NCBI RefSeq assembly: GCF_003945595.2
Contig: NW_024104431.1
Span: forward strand, 558,001 to 622,000
Length of the DNA: 64,000 nt
From: Pipra filicauda
Lineage: Eukaryota; Chordata; Aves; Passeriformes; Pipridae
Direction: 5' to 3'
Part shown: piece by piece, positions 62,684 to 64,000 of the stretch
Position numbering within the stretch: position 1 is the first letter of the stretch
How the letters are laid out: every line of letters begins with the position of its first letter
The notes under the pieces: model-generated
Told to the model about the DNA's origin: nothing
Databases searched by the model: none
The model's input: the letters and a program-made list of their open reading frames with translations, nothing else
Translations under genes and position numbers: made by a program

Positions 62684-62852
62684 CACAGTGCTTTAGCAAT
62701 GTAAGTATTATTCCTATTTTTTATATGAGTAAAATGAGACAGAGCTAAGTGACTTAGTGACCCACAGGAAGTCAGTGACACAACCAGGAATAGAAGCGAG
62801 ACCTCTCAGCAGCCAGTCCCATGCTTTAACCACAAGACCAGCCACCTCCTTC
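62684..62852 (-). mobile_element. Ancient MIR-type SINE
   Basis: The + strand reads as the reverse complement of a MIR/core-SINE: cacagtgctttagcaatg, tattattcctatttt, gtaaaatgagacagagct, aagtgacttagtgaccc and ccatgctttaaccacaagac near the end. It spans about 170 bp, is strongly diverged, and has no tail repeat that I can define. MIR elements predate the amniote split and are often kept as conserved non-coding DNA. Confidence 0.8.
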
Positions 62853-64000
62853 CCATCTTAGATTAGCACAACGCCAAGTCTTGGTTGCATCAGCTACTAA
62901 TTTCAGATGTCTAAGCATGTGTAATTGCAGAAATCTGAATTTCTGGGGTTGAGCAAGTTATATTCATAAATCCGTTTTAACACAATCTCCCAAGAATTTA
63001 GGATAAACTGTTTTTAAATGAGACTCAAAATGACCTTAAACTTTAAGTTTCTTTAAAGGATTCCTTCCAAAATAAATTTCTGATGGATTAACAAATCTGA
63101 CAGATAGCAGTATATGCTTGAGCTCTTTATTCCTATGTATTATTTTGCCTGCTAACTGTGTGTGATATGCAGTTTGGTCCCATTTGATCAGAATGGGACC
63201 AGAATACGAATATAATATGCAATTAGAGAAGAACCAGACCATCCTAGAGTGGAAGTTATTCTCTTCAAGAGAGGATGAAATCAGAAAAGTCAAGAGTTGG
63301 GGAGAGAATAAGGATCATGAAAAAAACATTATAATTAGAGGTAGGCAGCCTGGTGTGATCTTGGTTTTACTTAATTTTAAACAGGCATGATTTGGATTTT
63401 GTTCTCTTTTTATCTAAGCCTCAAAGTTCAGGCAAAGGAGGCTCGTTTGTAGCGGGTTCTTGTTTTGACCCGCTCTACAGTTATCTATGAAAAATCTGCA
63501 TTATGCCTTGTCCTCTCACTGCTGCTGGAGCCGAGGCACAGCGTGTGAAACGCGGCATAAAATACTGGAGTGAGATCTCCAAAAAGCTTGGAATCGTACC
63601 AAGGGGGAGTCGTCTACCATCAGAAGTGCAGTTTATTCTCTAGGTTTTGCCATAGATCTGTAGAAAATGCTACTCTTAGCAGTTAAAACTTCTGATTTCC
63701 TTCAAGTAGAAGTATGTTATATCCAGAATGTGAAAGCAGAGGATAGATAGGAGTGTGGTGGAATATTATGACTTACTTTTTAAAAACACGCCTTCCCAGA
63801 CCAAAAACTGTCAATAAGACAGAGAGAGGTAAGATATGCTAAGACAAATAAGATATGCTTTTTATCAATAAAAGAACACCAGATATATGAATTAAAATAT
63901 GACATTACAAAAGAGAAAGTACACAGGGTAACTTTAGAAAAGGCAGCAATACAGTAGTTTTTTAGCTTTCCTAAACTCCATTACTTTAAACCAAGGTAAT
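62853..64000. other. Intergenic end of the window
   Basis: No gene recognised. It contains a short hairpin at 63449-63478 within a slightly CpG-richer segment up to 63570. Confidence 0.5.

Noticed and set aside
37061..64000. PPARG coding exons
   Set aside because: Expected downstream of SYN2 from mammalian gene order, but I see no zinc-finger or N-terminal PPARG coding sequence on either strand.

Overview
This is vertebrate nuclear DNA and most probably avian. Genes are sparse, introns are long and AT-rich, and the repeats are of bird type: CR1 LINE 3' ends with the ATTCTGTGA-type terminal repeat, ERV-L retrovirus copies without env, and one ancient MIR-type SINE. There is no operon structure, and most open reading frames are chance ORFs or retroelement remnants.

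The only host gene I can name is SYN2 (synapsin II) on the + strand; the window holds its 3' part. I see four coding exons: 13396-13545 (end of domain C and start of G), 29165-29293 (rest of domain G plus the IIb-only tail), 33001-33268 (IIa-only proline/glutamine-rich domain H) and 36172-36307 (conserved domain E, ending in TAG). The second exon is the isoform switch. Splicing at 29225 joins in frame to 33001 and gives synapsin IIa. Reading through gives a stop at 29291-29293, synapsin IIb, with its own long 3' UTR ending near the AATAAA at 31538.

Bases 1-13395 are an upstream SYN2 intron containing two ERV-L proviral remnants in opposite orientation. The left copy (+, 1-2280) has an RNase H-integrase reading frame broken by a single stop, then a 618-bp LTR. 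The right copy (-, about 8501-12480) keeps pieces of gag, protease, reverse transcriptase, RNase H, integrase and a short LTR, with several frameshifts. The two pol segments form a 1.5-kb inverted repeat in the SYN2 pre-mRNA. CR1 fragments lie at 14286-15078, 23540-23622, 33435-33615 and 35815-36080.

From about 37060 to the end I find no gene that I can name. In mammals PPARG follows SYN2, so this may be SYN2-PPARG intergenic DNA (inference); no PPARG coding exon is visible. The stretch contains two unassigned exon-like segments near 47.5-48.0 kb, a GC-rich block at 50.1-50.45 kb (17-bp minisatellite, CTCF-type motif, 21-bp repeat), a MIR-type SINE at 62.7 kb and low-complexity tracts.
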